In this document: one piece after another, positions 16,343-25,311 of the stretch
How the letters are laid out: the number at the start of each line of letters is the position of its first letter
Numbering within the stretch: position 1 is the first letter of the stretch
NCBI GenBank assembly: GCA_963716235.1
Contig: CAVQTE010000022.1
Coordinates: 62,001-126,000 of the forward strand
Direction of reading: 5' to 3'
DNA: 64,000 bases
From: Sva-07 sp963716235
GTDB taxonomy: Bacteria > Actinomycetota > Acidimicrobiia > Acidimicrobiales > Ilumatobacteraceae
Translations under genes and position numbers: made by a program
Notes under the pieces: generated by a model
Told to the model about the DNA's origin: nothing
Database searches by the model: none
What the model saw: only the letters and a program-made list of their open reading frames with translations

Positions 16343-16416
16343 CGGCTCGGCCCACGTAGGGTCTCACTCAGGTCGGCTGGCGATGTAACACTTCGCACTT
16401 CGAAGGGAGCCGACGA

Positions 16417-19243
16417 TTGGCGTACACGAAACAGTCCCTTGCGCTTTCTGTTGGCTTCATTTCCGTGGTGGCGGCGTCCGGTCTGTCATTCCACACGGCA
16501 CCGCCCGTCGGGGCAGGGTGGACTGATGCTGGCACTGCGGATACTCGGCTCGTCATAGCCGTCGACGATGAATCCAGTATCGAAGCAACCGTGGGCGAAG
16601 TCGAACTGGCAGTCGGAACGTCGGTCTCGGTTGTTTCGGAGTTGAGCGACGGCGTCGTCGTGCAGTTCGATCAACCGGTCGAGCAGGCTGCGTTCGGCGA
16701 GGTGATCACCACCATCGAGTCGCTCGACGGAATCGAATTCGTCGAACCGGACTCGCGCCGGTGGATCAGCGACGCTCCTGATGACGCGCTGTACACATCG
16801 CAGTGGTCGTTGAACTCGGTGTACGGGGCGGATCCTGTGGAAGGGATCGACGTCGAGGCGGCGTGGACCGTCACTCCCGGCTCGAACGTTGGCGTCGTTG
16901 CCGTGATCGACACGGGAATCCAGCCGCACCCCGACATCATCTCGCGGTTGACCTCAGGCGCCGACCTCATCACGTCGCCCAACGTCAGCAACGACGGCGA
17001 CGGTCGCGACAGCGACAACACCGATCCGGGAGATGCGTGCGGCGGTGTCGCCGAGCAGCTGGCACGGCCTCCACGTGGCGGGAACGATCGGTGCGACGAG
17101 CAACAATGGTCTGGGCATTGCCGGCGTCGATCAGCGGGCCAGAGTGCTTCCGGTCAGGGCGATCGGCACGTGTGGTGGATGGGCCTCGGACGTCGCCGAC
17201 GCGATCCGCTGGGCTGCTGGGCTGCCGGTTCCCGGCGTGCCACTCAACCCGACGCCCGCGAAGGTGGTGAACCTCAGCCTCGGCGGCGCCGGGATGTGCT
17301 CGTTGATCGAGCAGTCGGCCATCGACGCGGCGGTCGGGGCCGGCACGGTCGTGGTGGCCGCTGCGGGCAACTCAGCGTCCGACCTCGACGCCATCCCGTT
17401 CTCGCCCGCGTCGTGCAACAACGTGATCGCTGTCGCGGCCACGACCAGGTTCGGCGATCGCGCCGACTACTCGAACTTCGGGTCGATCGTCGACATCGCC
17501 GCTCCGGGAGGACTCAAGCTCACCTCCGACTCCGAACGCATCGTGTCGTTGTCGAACGCCGGCACCACGACGGCCGACCCGTCCCCGGCGGGATGGACCT
17601 ACTCCTCGAAGCAGGGCACGAGCATGGCTGCTCCGCATGTCTCGGGTGTGATCTCGTTGATGCTCGCGGCCAACCCCGGGCTCTCACCCGCGCAGATCGA
17701 ACAGATCCTGAAGCAGACAGCGCGCCCCTTCTCACCCTCGCCACGCGGGGCCGACTTGACCTGCTCGAGTGATCCGCTGGAGCTTTACCACTGCGGCGCC
17801 GGGCTCCTCGATGCCGGAGCGGCGGTTCGTGCAGCCGACGCCCTGCTGACGCTGCCGGCAGCACCCGGCTCTGTGAACGTGGACGCGCGTAGTGGTCGGG
17901 CAACAGTGACATGGGCGCCGCCGGCCAACGGTGGCGCGTCGGTTACGGGCTACACCGTCACGGCCAGCCCGGGCGGGCGGTCGTGCGCGTGGACATCCGG
18001 ACCGTTGACCTGCGTGATCGACGGGCTCGACAAGGGCCAGCGGTACACGGTGAGAGTGGTTGCGCAGAACCGCAGGGGCGTAGGCCCTCCAGCGGTCTCG
18101 GCGCCGTTCGTCTGGTGGCCGACTTTCAATCCGGTGGCGGCGGCTCGATTGTTCGACACGCGGGTCGGTGCCGGCGGCGGGTTGGTCGACGTGTTCTCGG
18201 GTCGGGTGGTGCCGGGTTCGTCGTTGTCGGTGGGGTTGTTGGGTGTTGGTGGTGTGCCGTCGTCGGGTGTTGGTGGGTTGTCGTTGAATGTGACGGTGAC
18301 GGGGGCGTTGGAGGCGGGGTTCTTGACGGTGTTCGGTTGTGGTGGTGCGGTGCCGTGGGTGTCGTCGGTGAATTTCGGTGTGGGTGGGGCGGTGGCGAAT
18401 GCGGTGGTGGTTCCGCCGGGTGTGGGTGGTCGGGTGTGTTTCGATGCGTCGGCGCCGGTGCATGTGATCGCGGACATCAACGGCTGGTTCGCGGAGGGGG
18501 CGGGGTTCAACGGTGTGGCGGCGGCTCGGTTGTTCGACACGCGGTTGGGGTCTGATGTGGTGCGCGCTGGTCGGGTGGTGCCGGGTTCGTCGTTGTCGGT
18601 GGGGTTGTTGGGTGTTGGTGGTGTGCCGTCGTCGGGTGTTGGTGGGTTGTCGTTGAATGTGACGGTGACGGGGGCGTTGGAGCCGGGGTTCTTGACGGTG
18701 TTCGGTTGTGGTGGTGCGGTGCCGTGGGTGTCGTCGGTGAATTTCGGTGTGGGTGGGGCGGTGGCGAATGCGGTGGTGGTTCCGCCGGGTGTGGGTGGTC
18801 GGGTGTGTTTCGATGCGTCGGCGCCGGTGCATGTGATCGCGGACATCAACGGCTGGTTCGCGGAGGGGGCGGGGTTCAACGGTGTGGCGGCGGCTCGGTT
18901 GTTCGACACGCGGTTGGGGTCTGATGTGGTGCGCGCTGGTCGGGTGGTGCCGGGTTCGTCGTTGTCGGTGGGGTTGTTGGGTGTTGGTGGTGTGCCGTCG
19001 TCGGGTGTTGGTGGGTTGTCGTTGAATGTGACGGTGACGGGGGCGTTGGAGCCGGGGTTCTTGACGGTGTTCGGTTGTGGTGGTGCGGTGCCGTGGGTGT
19101 CGTCGGTGAATTTCGGTGTGGGTGGGGCGGTGGCGAATGCGGTGGTGGTTCCGCCGGGTGTGGGTGGTCGGGTGTGTTTCGATGCGTCGGCGCCGGTGCA
19201 TGTGATTGCGGACATCAACGGCTGGTTCGCGGACGATCGATGA
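16417..19243 (+). pseudogene. Subtilisin-family (S8) secreted protease with FnIII and three DTR repeats, split by a frameshift
   Basis: TTG at 16417 follows a good AAGGGAG site and begins a signal peptide. The S8 domain starts in one frame with propeptide-like sequence and the catalytic Asp (VVAVIDTGIQPHPD, codon 16909). Near 17035-17062 the homology moves by one base into the next frame, where WHGLHVAGTIGA (catalytic His codon 17063), an oxyanion region AAAGNSAS and GTSMAAPHVSG (catalytic Ser codon 17621) follow. The usual HGTH is HGLH. After the protease come a fibronectin III domain (about 17860-18105) and three DTR repeats ending at 19243. Neither frame alone encodes a complete triad. This is a real lesion, a sequencing indel, or a +1 recoding site; I cannot tell which. 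Confidence 0.8.
18124..19242 (+). repeat. Three near-identical tandem repeats (about 123 codons each), G+T-rich
   Basis: Unit 1 spans 18124-18504 (127 codons; a slightly longer loop), unit 2 18505-18873 and unit 3 18874-19242 (369-bp period). Units 2 and 3 are almost base-for-base identical, and unit 1 joins that identity from about 18208. Each encodes ARLFDTR at the start, a Gly/Val/Ser-rich beta region, a Cys pair and IADINGWFA at the end. Codons are strikingly G+T-rich on the plus strand (GGT, GTG, GTT, TTG, TCG), unlike the C-rich protease portion. Conservation at silent sites points to recent duplication or gene conversion. Confidence 0.9.
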
Positions 19244-19293
19244 ATGCTGATCCACCGTCCTGATCCCGGCTGGAACGTTCGACTGCCCCGAGT

Positions 19294-22200
19294 GTGAACA
19301 CGCATAGTCTCCTCGACGTGACCGACCAGATCGAGTACGGCTTCGACCGATACCTCCGCTACGACGAACTCGTGGGGTGGGTCGACCAGTTGGCGGCGGC
19401 GAACCCTGATCTCGTCACGATCGAGACGTACGGCCGCTCGTACGAGGGTCGTGACCTGTTCCTCGTGACGGTGACCGATGCATCGACCGGCGGTCACGAC
19501 ACGAAGCCGGCCCACTGGATCGACGCCAGCATCCACGCCGTCGAACTCACCGCAACGGTGGCCGCGTGCCGCGTCCTGCAACGTCTCGTCGACGGATTCC
19601 GTTCAGGTGACGACACGATCACCCGGGCGCTTCGCACGCGCACGTTCTACGTCGTGCCGCGGGTCAACCCCGACGGTGCCGAATGGGTGCTCGCCGACCG
19701 TCCGCGATTCCGTCGCTCGAGTGTCCGTCCGTGGCCATTCGCCGACGCGCATCGTTGGCCGGGCCTCCACGAGGAGGACGTCGACGGCGACGGCCGGATC
19801 CTGCAGATGCGATTCCCCGACCCGGACGGACCCTGGATCGCTCACCCCGACGACGCCCGCGTGCTCATCCCTGTACCCCCAGCCGGCGTGGCCGAGGGCA
19901 CCGCGCGATATCGGGTTCTCGATGAAGGGGTGGTGGAGGACTTCGACGGCTTCACCATTCCGGCGCCGCGGGCTCCCGAGGGTCTCGATCTCAATCGGAA
20001 CTTCCCGGCCGGGTGGGGCAGCAAGATTCCCGGGGCGGGCGACCATCCGCTGTCGGAACCCGAGATCGATGCCCTGGTCCGAGCGATGGTCGCGCGGCCC
20101 AACATCTGCGGCTTCAACGCGTTCCACACCAGCGGCGGGGTGCTCCTGCGTCCGTCATCCACGATGCCTGATTCGAAGCTGCCGCCCCGCGACGTGTGGA
20201 TGTGGACACACCTGGCGGCGATCGGTACCGAACTCACCGGCTATCCGTCGCATTCGCTCTACGAGGATTTCACCTGGGACACGTCGGAAACCATGAGTGG
20301 CGCATCGGACGACTGGGCGTACGAACACCTCGGCGTCTTCAGCTGGACCACCGAGTTCTGGGACATCGTGTTGGCGGCCACGGGGCACAAGCAGTCGACC
20401 CACTTCTGGTACACCGGCCCGACCGACGACGAACGCCTTGCCGTCGCCCGGTGGCTCGACCAGCGAGATGACGAGGGCGACCGTGGCTTCGTCGACTGGT
20501 ACCCGTTCGATCATCCGCAGCTGGGTTTGGTGGAGCTCGGTGGCTTCAATCACCTCCACTCGTGGACCAACCCGCCGTTGTCGATGCTGTGCGAGGAAGT
20601 CGACCGTCACGCCGACTTCGCTGTCGCGCAGGCACTTGCCGCCCCCTGCCTGCACGTCGGACATGTCGCTGCGGATCCGGTCGGTGACGGGACGTGGCGG
20701 GTGACTGTCGGCATCGCGAACACGGGCTTCCTGCCGACCACCGTCACCACGCACGCGGAGATCCACGATCTCGTTCGCCCGATCGTGGCCGACCTCGAGG
20801 GGCCGGACGTACGTGTGCTCGACGGGTCGGCCCGGCGTTCTCTGGGGCAGCTCAGCGGGTCGTCGTCGGTTCGTCTCGGTGCGGGCGGCACCCCGGATCG
20901 AACCACGTGCAGCTGGTTGATCGCTGCCGCGCCCGGCGCCGAGGTGACCGTGACGGTCCGACATCAGCGAGCAGGCACCGAGGTGGTCAGCGATCTCGCT
21001 CGAGCCGATGCGATGACGACCGACGCCTGGATCACGCTGGCAGTGCTCGTCGTGACGTTCGGTGTTCTCGCCTTCGACCGGCTCCCCGCCGCTGCAGCAA
21101 TGGGCGCCGCAGTCGGTGTGTTGCTGCTCGCCGGAGTGGTGGATCAGGAGCAGGCGTTGTCGGGTCTGGCATCGAGCGCACCCGTGACGATCGCCGCGTT
21201 GTATGTCCTCGCCGGTGCAGCGACCGTGACCGGTGCCTTGTCACCCATGATCGATCGGGTGTTGGCCGGTCGGCCGGGCGCCGGCGATGACGACCACGTT
21301 GAAGATGACCGGGCTCGCGCACGACGGCTCGGCCGGCTGTCCGTGGTGACGTGCGCGTTCTCGGCGGTGCTGCCGAACACGCCGCTGGTCGCGTTGGCGG
21401 CACCCCGGGTCGTCACCTGGTGCCGCCGGGCCGGTGTGTCGGCGTCGCCCTACCTCATGCCGTTGTCGCACGCGGCCGTGTTCGGTGGTGTGATCACGGT
21501 GATCGGCACGTCGACCAACCTCGTGGTGTCGGACCTGCTCGTTGCGCAGGGTGGCGCTCCGCTCGGCGTGTTCGAGATCACCGGTGTCGGCCTCCCGGTC
21601 GCCGCAGTCGGCATCGTCGTGCTGGTGCTCACCGCACCGCGCCTGCTGCGTCACCGCGGAACCGCCGGCAGCGTGGTCGCGGCGGATGCCATGCAGCCGT
21701 ACACGATCGCACTCGTCGTGGCGGCCGATGGTCCACTCGTCGGCCAGACCGTCGACGGAGCCGGTCTGCGCCATCTTCACGGTGTGTTCCTTGCGGGTGT
21801 CGAGCGGGCCGGAACCGTGGTGGCCGTTCGACCGGGCACTGTTCTCGGTGCGGGTGACATCTTGTATTTCGCCGGCGATGTCGTCGATGTCGTCGATCTC
21901 CTCGAGGTCCAAGGTCTCGTCAGCGCCGAGCGTGTCCATCTCGGCGGCGCTGCCGACCGGCCGGATGCGGGACTCTTCGAGGCGGTCGTGTCGGAGCGCT
22001 CGGAGTTGTCCGGCAGTACGTTGCGCGACACGGGATTTCGTGCTCGATACGACGCGGCCGTGCTGGCGATCCGCCGTCACGATGACGAACTTCCCGGCAA
22101 GCTCGGCGCCGTGGTGCTCCGGCCGGGCGACGTGCTGTTGGTGCTCGCAAGCCCGGAATTCGAACGCCAGTGGCGCGGTCGCAGCGACTTCAGCGTGATC

Positions 22201-22821
22201 GCTGCGCTCGATGCACCGCCGCCGGTGCGTCGACGGCACGCCGGTCTCGTGATCGCGGCGATCGTCCTCATGATCGCCGCGGTGGTCACGAACCTGCTCG
22301 ACCTCATGGAGGCGTCACTGCTTGCAGCCGTGGCACTGATCGTGTTCCGGGTCATCAGTGCCAACGAGGCGCGGCGCTCCGTGAACCTCAACGTGGTGTT
22401 GACCATCGCCATGTCGATCAGCCTCGGTACGGCCGTGTCGGTGAGTGGGCTCGCTGCACAGATGGCGACCGTGCTCGGCGATCTCGGCGATCCGTTCGGC
22501 GACACCGGTCGAATCGTCGCGGTGCTGGTTGCGACGATGATCCTGACCGAACTGCTGTCGAACAACGCCGCGGCGGCGCTGATGTTGCCGGTTGCGACCG
22601 CGACGGCGCTCGAGGCCGGGCTCGACCCGAGGTCGTTTGCCATCGTGGTGCTGATCGGTGCGTCGTGTTCGTTCCTGTCGCCGATCGGTTACCAGACCAA
22701 CTTGATGGTGTACGGCCTCGGCGGCTACAAGTTCCGTGACTTCACGCTCGTCGGTCTGCCCCTCACCGTGGTGACGTTGGTCGTCACCCCGATCGTCGTC
22801 CCGCTCGTCCTCGGCATCTGA
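19294..22821 (+). CDS. Peptidase M14 (zinc carboxypeptidase)-SLC13 permease fusion
   Basis: A single 1175-residue frame. Residues about 15-430 are an M14 carboxypeptidase: zinc ligands in IHAVE (His81, Glu84) and His278 (NAFHTSGG), substrate-binding LDLNRNFP, and catalytic Glu354 (SWTTEFWD). Residues about 430-570 look like a beta-sandwich. From about 575 to the end there is a DASS/SLC13-type permease with TM helices, GTSTNLVVSDLL, two TrkA-C-like domains (about 800-970), SNNAAAALMLP and SPIGYQTNLMVYG. No signal peptide precedes the peptidase, so it is probably cytoplasmic. ATG at 21013 (MTTDAW) could be an independent permease start. The peptidase start could also be GTG at 19318. Confidence 0.8.
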   Translation: MNTHSLLDVTDQIEYGFDRYLRYDELVGWVDQLAAANPDLVTIETYGRSYEGRDLFLVTVTDASTGGHDTKPAHWIDASIHAVELTATVAACRVLQRLVDGFRSGDDTITRALRTRTFYVVPRVNPDGAEWVLADRPRFRRSSVRPWPFADAHRWPGLHEEDVDGDGRILQMRFPDPDGPWIAHPDDARVLIPVPPAGVAEGTARYRVLDEGVVEDFDGFTIPAPRAPEGLDLNRNFPAGWGSKIPGAGDHPLSEPEIDALVRAMVARPNICGFNAFHTSGGVLLRPSSTMPDSKLPPRDVWMWTHLAAIGTELTGYPSHSLYEDFTWDTSETMSGASDDWAYEHLGVFSWTTEFWDIVLAATGHKQSTHFWYTGPTDDERLAVARWLDQRDDEGDRGFVDWYPFDHPQLGLVELGGFNHLHSWTNPPLSMLCEEVDRHADFAVAQALAAPCLHVGHVAADPVGDGTWRVTVGIANTGFLPTTVTTHAEIHDLVRPIVADLEGPDVRVLDGSARRSLGQLSGSSSVRLGAGGTPDRTTCSWLIAAAPGAEVTVTVRHQRAGTEVVSDLARADAMTTDAWITLAVLVVTFGVLAFDRLPAAAAMGAAVGVLLLAGVVDQEQALSGLASSAPVTIAALYVLAGAATVTGALSPMIDRVLAGRPGAGDDDHVEDDRARARRLGRLSVVTCAFSAVLPNTPLVALAAPRVVTWCRRAGVSASPYLMPLSHAAVFGGVITVIGTSTNLVVSDLLVAQGGAPLGVFEITGVGLPVAAVGIVVLVLTAPRLLRHRGTAGSVVAADAMQPYTIALVVAADGPLVGQTVDGAGLRHLHGVFLAGVERAGTVVAVRPGTVLGAGDILYFAGDVVDVVDLLEVQGLVSAERVHLGGAADRPDAGLFEAVVSERSELSGSTLRDTGFRARYDAAVLAIRRHDDELPGKLGAVVLRPGDVLLVLASPEFERQWRGRSDFSVIAALDAPPPVRRRHAGLVIAAIVLMIAAVVTNLLDLMEASLLAAVALIVFRVISANEARRSVNLNVVLTIAMSISLGTAVSVSGLAAQMATVLGDLGDPFGDTGRIVAVLVATMILTELLSNNAAAALMLPVATATALEAGLDPRSFAIVVLIGASCSFLSPIGYQTNLMVYGLGGYKFRDFTLVGLPLTVVTLVVTPIVVPLVLGI

Positions 22822-22826
22822 ACCGG

Positions 22827-22880
22827 CCCGAAATGTGCGGGGATTCGTGCACCTGGTGCACATATCCAGGCATTTTTCGG
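22827..22880 (+). repeat. Dispersed 54-bp hairpin element, copy A
   Basis: Lies 5 bp after the stop of the permease fusion. It aligns without gaps to the copy at 56148-56201: both start CCCGAAA, share ATTCGTGC and TGCACAT in the loop, and end TTTCGG. The inner stem is CCTGG/CCAGG with a 9-nt loop TGCACATAT, and the outer arms CCGAAA/TTTCGG pair. The 3' arm carries TTTTT. It probably functions as a terminator or is a REP-like element. Confidence 0.7.
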
Positions 22881-22914
22881 TGGTGGTGGCGGTGGAGCGA
22901 GCGATGATGGGGGG

Positions 22915-23328
22915 ATGAGCGAGGCAGTGCCTGATCCAGAGTTGTTGGCGGCGGCGACACGGGCGCATCTCGAGGCCTACTGCCCGTATTCGCACTACCG
23001 GGTGGGGGCTGCGATCCGGACCGGGTCGGGAGCCGTGATCGTGGGGTGCAACGTGGAGAACGCGGCCTATCCGCTGGGTTCGTGCGCCGAGGCGGGCGCG
23101 ATCGCAGCCATGGTCGTGGCGGGAGAGCATTCGATCGTCGAGGTCGTCGTGGTGACCGATGGCGACACGCCCGGCACTCCGTGCGGCGGGTGCCGCCAGC
23201 GCCTGCGGGAGTTCACCGGGCCGGATGTGTTCGTCCACTCCGTCGCTGCATCGGGCGGTGTGATCACGATGACGATGGCCGAACTGCTCCCACACTCGTT
23301 CGGGCCGGAGTTCCTGCCGGCGACCTGA
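22915..23328 (+). CDS. cdd: Cytidine deaminase
   Basis: A 137-residue homotetrameric-type cytidine deaminase converting cytidine/deoxycytidine to uridine forms in pyrimidine salvage. Substrate motif NVENAAYP, zinc/catalytic motif SCAEAGAI (Cys ligand and catalytic Glu) and PCGGCRQ (two further Cys ligands) are all present. The usual CAER is CAEA here, as in some other bacterial enzymes. The ATG at 22915 directly follows a G-rich ribosome site. It lies upstream of, but probably outside, the heat-shock operon, since a HAIR operator and promoter intervene. Confidence 0.93.
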   Translation: MSEAVPDPELLAAATRAHLEAYCPYSHYRVGAAIRTGSGAVIVGCNVENAAYPLGSCAEAGAIAAMVVAGEHSIVEVVVVTDGDTPGTPCGGCRQRLREFTGPDVFVHSVAASGGVITMTMAELLPHSFGPEFLPAT

Positions 23329-23336
23329 CTCGCGAA

Positions 23337-23357
23337 GTTGAGTCGAGGAGACTCAAG
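23337..23357. promoter_or_regulatory. HAIR operator for HspR
   Basis: GTTGAGT-N7-ACTCAAG, one base from the HspR-associated inverted repeat consensus CTTGAGT-N7-ACTCAAG. It lies 85 bp before dnaK and upstream of the promoter-like hexamers at 23374-23402. hspR itself is the last gene of the operon, so autoregulated repression is expected. Confidence 0.88.
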
Positions 23358-23373
23358 AAATCTCACTCCGATG

Positions 23374-23402
23374 TTGCGGTAGGCGCGGAGAGTCCGTATG
23401 GT
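23374..23402 (+). promoter_or_regulatory. Candidate sigma-A promoter of the dnaK operon
   Basis: TTGCGG (23374-23379), a 17-bp spacer and TATGGT (23397-23402) fit -35/-10 elements of a housekeeping promoter. Transcription would begin around 23409, about 33 bp before the dnaK ATG. Its position 17 bp downstream of the HAIR site is consistent with HspR control. Confidence 0.5.
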
Positions 23403-23441
23403 GATCCCGTCCCCCACCACGTTCGCAACAGGAGCAGCACC

Positions 23442-25304
23442 ATGGCCAAGGCAGTCGGCATCGACCTCGGAACCACCAACTCGGTGGTCTCGGTTCTCGA
23501 AGGTGGCGACCCCGTCGTCATCCCCAACTCCGAGGGTGCCCGTACGACCCCATCGGTGGTGGCCTTCTCCAAGTCGGGTGAAGTCCTCGTCGGCGAGGTC
23601 GCCAAGCGTCAGGCGATCACCAACCCCGATCGCACGTTCCGCTCGATCAAGCGCCACATGGGCGAGGACTGGAAGTCCGAAGACATCGACGGCAAGAAGT
23701 ACACGCCCCAGGAGATCTCGGCGCGCATCTTGATGAAGCTCAAGCGTGACGCCGAATCCTTCCTCGGCGACAGCGTCAACCAGGCAGTCATCACCGTGCC
23801 GGCGTACTTCGACGACGCTCAGCGCACCGCCACCAAGGAGGCCGGCACCATTGCAGGTCTCGAAGTATTGCGCATCATCAACGAGCCCACGTCGGCCGCA
23901 CTCGCGTACGGCCTCGACAAGGGCTCCGAGGACGAGACGATCCTCGTGTTCGACCTCGGTGGTGGCACGTTCGACGTGTCGGTGCTCGAGATCGGCGACG
24001 GCGTGTTCGAGGTCAAGTCCACGCACGGCGACACCGACCTCGGTGGCGACGACTGGGATCAGCGCATCGTCGACTGGCTCGTCCAGCAGTTCAAGGCGGC
24101 GCACGGCGTCGACTTGAGCGCCGACCGCATGGCTGCCCAGCGGCTGCAGGAGTCGGCCGAGAAGGCCAAGATCGAACTCAGCCAGGTGCAGCAGACGCAG
24201 ATCAACCTGCCGTTCATCACCGCCACCGCCGAGGGCCCGCTGCACCTCGACGAGTCATTGTCACGGTCGAAGTTCCAGGAAATGACCTCCGACCTGATGG
24301 AGCGCTGCCGTATCCCGTTCGAGCAGGCGCTCAAGGATGCCGGCGTCAGCAAGGGTGACCTCAACCATGTCATCCTCGTGGGTGGCTCCACCCGCATGCC
24401 TGCCGTGACCGACCTCGTGCAGTCGATGACCGGCAAGGAGCCGAACAAGACCGTCAACCCCGACGAGGTGGTCGCCATCGGCGCCGCCGTCCAGGCGGGT
24501 GTGCTGCGCGGCGACGTCAAGGACGTGCTGTTGCTCGACGTCACCCCGCTGAGCCTCGGCATCGAGACCAAGGGTGGCGTGATGACCAAGCTCATCGAGC
24601 GCAACACCACGATCCCCACCAAGCGCACCGAGGTGTTCACCACCGCGGAGGACAGCCAGCCGTCGGTCGAGATCCACGTGATCCAGGGCGAACGCGAGAT
24701 GGCGAGCTACAACAAGACGCTCGGCAAGTTCCAGCTCGTCGATCTGCCGCCGGCCCCTCGCGGTATCCCGCAGATCGAGGTGACCTTCGACATCGACGCC
24801 AACGGCATCGTGCACGTGTCGGCGAAGGATCGGGCGACCAACAAGGAACAGTCGATGACGATCACCGGCCAGTCCACGATCGACAAGAACGACATCGAGC
24901 AGATGATCAAGGACGCCGAGGCCCATGCCGAGGACGACCGCAAGCGTCGTGACGAGGCCGAGGTCCGCAACAACGCCGACTCGATCGTGTACCAGACCGA
25001 GAAGGTGTTGCGCGAACAGGGCGACAAGGTGTCGGCCGACGAGAAGGCGGCAGTCGAGCAGCCGTTGGCCGACCTGAAGAAGGCCATGGAGGGCAACGAC
25101 ACCGATGCCATCAAGTCGGCCACCGACACGCTGATGTCGGCCAGCCAGGCGTTCAGCCAGAAGCTGTACGAAGCCGCAGCCCGTGACTCGGGAGCCGAGG
25201 GCACCTCGGCATCCGGGCAGGACGCAGGCGCCGGCTCGGTGAACGACGACGACATCGTCGACGCCGAGATCGTCGACGATGCCGACGACGCCGAGAAGGC
25301 CTGA
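23442..25304 (+). CDS. dnaK: Hsp70 chaperone DnaK
   Basis: A 620-residue ATP-driven chaperone. ATPase domain blocks are AVGIDLGTTNSVVSVLEGG, VITVPAYFDDAQRTATKEAG, VFDLGGGTFDVSVLE and LVGGSTRMPAV. The substrate-binding domain begins after DVTPLSLGIETKGGV, and the tail ends with an acidic segment (DAEIVDDADDAEKA). ATG at 23442 follows AGGAG. It is the first gene of dnaK-grpE-dnaJ-hspR; grpE starts 7 bp after its stop. Confidence 0.98.
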   Translation: MAKAVGIDLGTTNSVVSVLEGGDPVVIPNSEGARTTPSVVAFSKSGEVLVGEVAKRQAITNPDRTFRSIKRHMGEDWKSEDIDGKKYTPQEISARILMKLKRDAESFLGDSVNQAVITVPAYFDDAQRTATKEAGTIAGLEVLRIINEPTSAALAYGLDKGSEDETILVFDLGGGTFDVSVLEIGDGVFEVKSTHGDTDLGGDDWDQRIVDWLVQQFKAAHGVDLSADRMAAQRLQESAEKAKIELSQVQQTQINLPFITATAEGPLHLDESLSRSKFQEMTSDLMERCRIPFEQALKDAGVSKGDLNHVILVGGSTRMPAVTDLVQSMTGKEPNKTVNPDEVVAIGAAVQAGVLRGDVKDVLLLDVTPLSLGIETKGGVMTKLIERNTTIPTKRTEVFTTAEDSQPSVEIHVIQGEREMASYNKTLGKFQLVDLPPAPRGIPQIEVTFDIDANGIVHVSAKDRATNKEQSMTITGQSTIDKNDIEQMIKDAEAHAEDDRKRRDEAEVRNNADSIVYQTEKVLREQGDKVSADEKAAVEQPLADLKKAMEGNDTDAIKSATDTLMSASQAFSQKLYEAAARDSGAEGTSASGQDAGAGSVNDDDIVDAEIVDDADDAEKA

Positions 25305-25311
25305 GGCCGTC

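Noticed and set aside
18124..19242. CRISPR-like or rRNA-like repeat array
   Set aside because: The period is 369 bp, is a whole number of codons and lies inside a coding sequence; there are no short direct repeats with unique spacers.
17950..19581. Minus-strand open frames of more than 500 codons across the G+T-rich repeats
   Set aside because: They are Pro/Thr/Arg/His-rich mirrors of the repeat units on the other strand; the plus-strand frame carries the conserved domain and continues the protease.
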